A stretch of 64,000 nucleotides of DNA, taken from positions 60,576 through 124,575 of the forward strand of contig JAFSPU010000004.1 of NCBI GenBank assembly GCA_017451265.1, given 5' to 3'. Origin of the DNA: Clostridiales bacterium (GTDB lineage: Bacteria; Bacillota; Clostridia; Saccharofermentanales; Saccharofermentanaceae). The notes below the pieces were generated by a model. That model saw nothing but the letters and a program-made list of their open reading frames with translations. It was not told where the DNA came from and made no database searches. Position numbers and translations under genes: made by a program. Position 1 is the first letter of the stretch. Each line of letters starts with the position of its first letter. This document shows, one piece after another, positions 63,982 through 64,000 of the stretch.

Positions 63982-64000
63982 AACCACACCCTCTCGCTAC

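Overview
The window looks like chromosomal DNA of a low-to-mid GC anaerobic Clostridia-type Bacillota, plausibly a gut or rumen organism. The grounds are a ctsR-mcsA-mcsB-clpC heat-shock operon with a CtsR operator, a T-box and an FMN (RFN) riboswitch, LtaS-type polymer synthases, an ECF-type riboflavin transporter, a Bce-like peptide-resistance module, a two-subunit iron-sulfur fumarase, a GH94 phosphorylase, and Gram-positive style ribosome-binding sites. Genes are tightly packed, often with ATGA or TGATG overlaps and with convergent genes that abut or overlap. No phage, transposon or CRISPR array was recognised.

Layout. 1-4.6 kb: an LtaS-like enzyme cut by the left edge, then four pilin-like genes with no assembly machinery in view. 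4.6-6.7 kb: a metallo-beta-lactamase-fold protein and a UPF0371/DUF1846 gene broken by an in-frame UAG. 6.7-12.2 kb: the ctsR operon, then a PAP2 phosphatase whose 3' end overlaps a convergent OFA-type transporter. 13.4-18.2 kb: a split ABCG-like exporter, divergent from an acyltransferase-zinc-ribbon protein and a CPBP protease. 18.2-20.2 kb: a phosphoglycerate kinase-triosephosphate isomerase fusion with a strong terminator. 20.3-21.3 kb: an AT-rich patch with four 51-bp tandem repeats beside a PD-(D/E)XK-like gene. 21.4-24.3 kb: a three-subunit transhydrogenase. 24.5-31.6 kb: metalloprotease, GH94 enzyme, hydrolase, thioesterase, thioredoxin reductase and a zinc-ribbon membrane protein. 31.6-38.2 kb: a five-gene ABC transporter / Ntn-hydrolase lipoprotein / two-component operon. 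38.3-44.6 kb: tyrS, two lipoproteins, a DUF4130 protein, and a T-box-controlled HTH-cupin-acyl-CoA ligase. 44.6-51.1 kb: an SDR protein with a coiled-coil tail, maf, a degenerate GGDEF-EAL protein, a HAD phosphatase and fumarase. 51.2-56.9 kb: a hydrolase, a second LtaS-like enzyme, ribU with its riboswitch, a VanY-type carboxypeptidase and a sugar nucleotidyltransferase. 57-64 kb: glmU-pth-mfd, an Ala-rich coiled-coil protein, and tRNA-Arg(CCG).

The most interesting points are these. (1) McsB sits in an intact ctsR operon but has lost the residues known to be needed for arginine-kinase chemistry. (2) A T-box leader precedes a one-polypeptide HTH-cupin-acyl-CoA ligase, which suggests that amino-acid starvation switches on activation of a carboxylic acid, perhaps for amino-acid synthesis by reductive carboxylation. 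(3) A C45-like Ntn-hydrolase lipoprotein is built into a Bce-like resistance operon. (4) Four 51-bp palindromic repeats have exact period. (5) An amber codon interrupts an otherwise full-length gene. All functions were assigned by reading motifs, without database searches.
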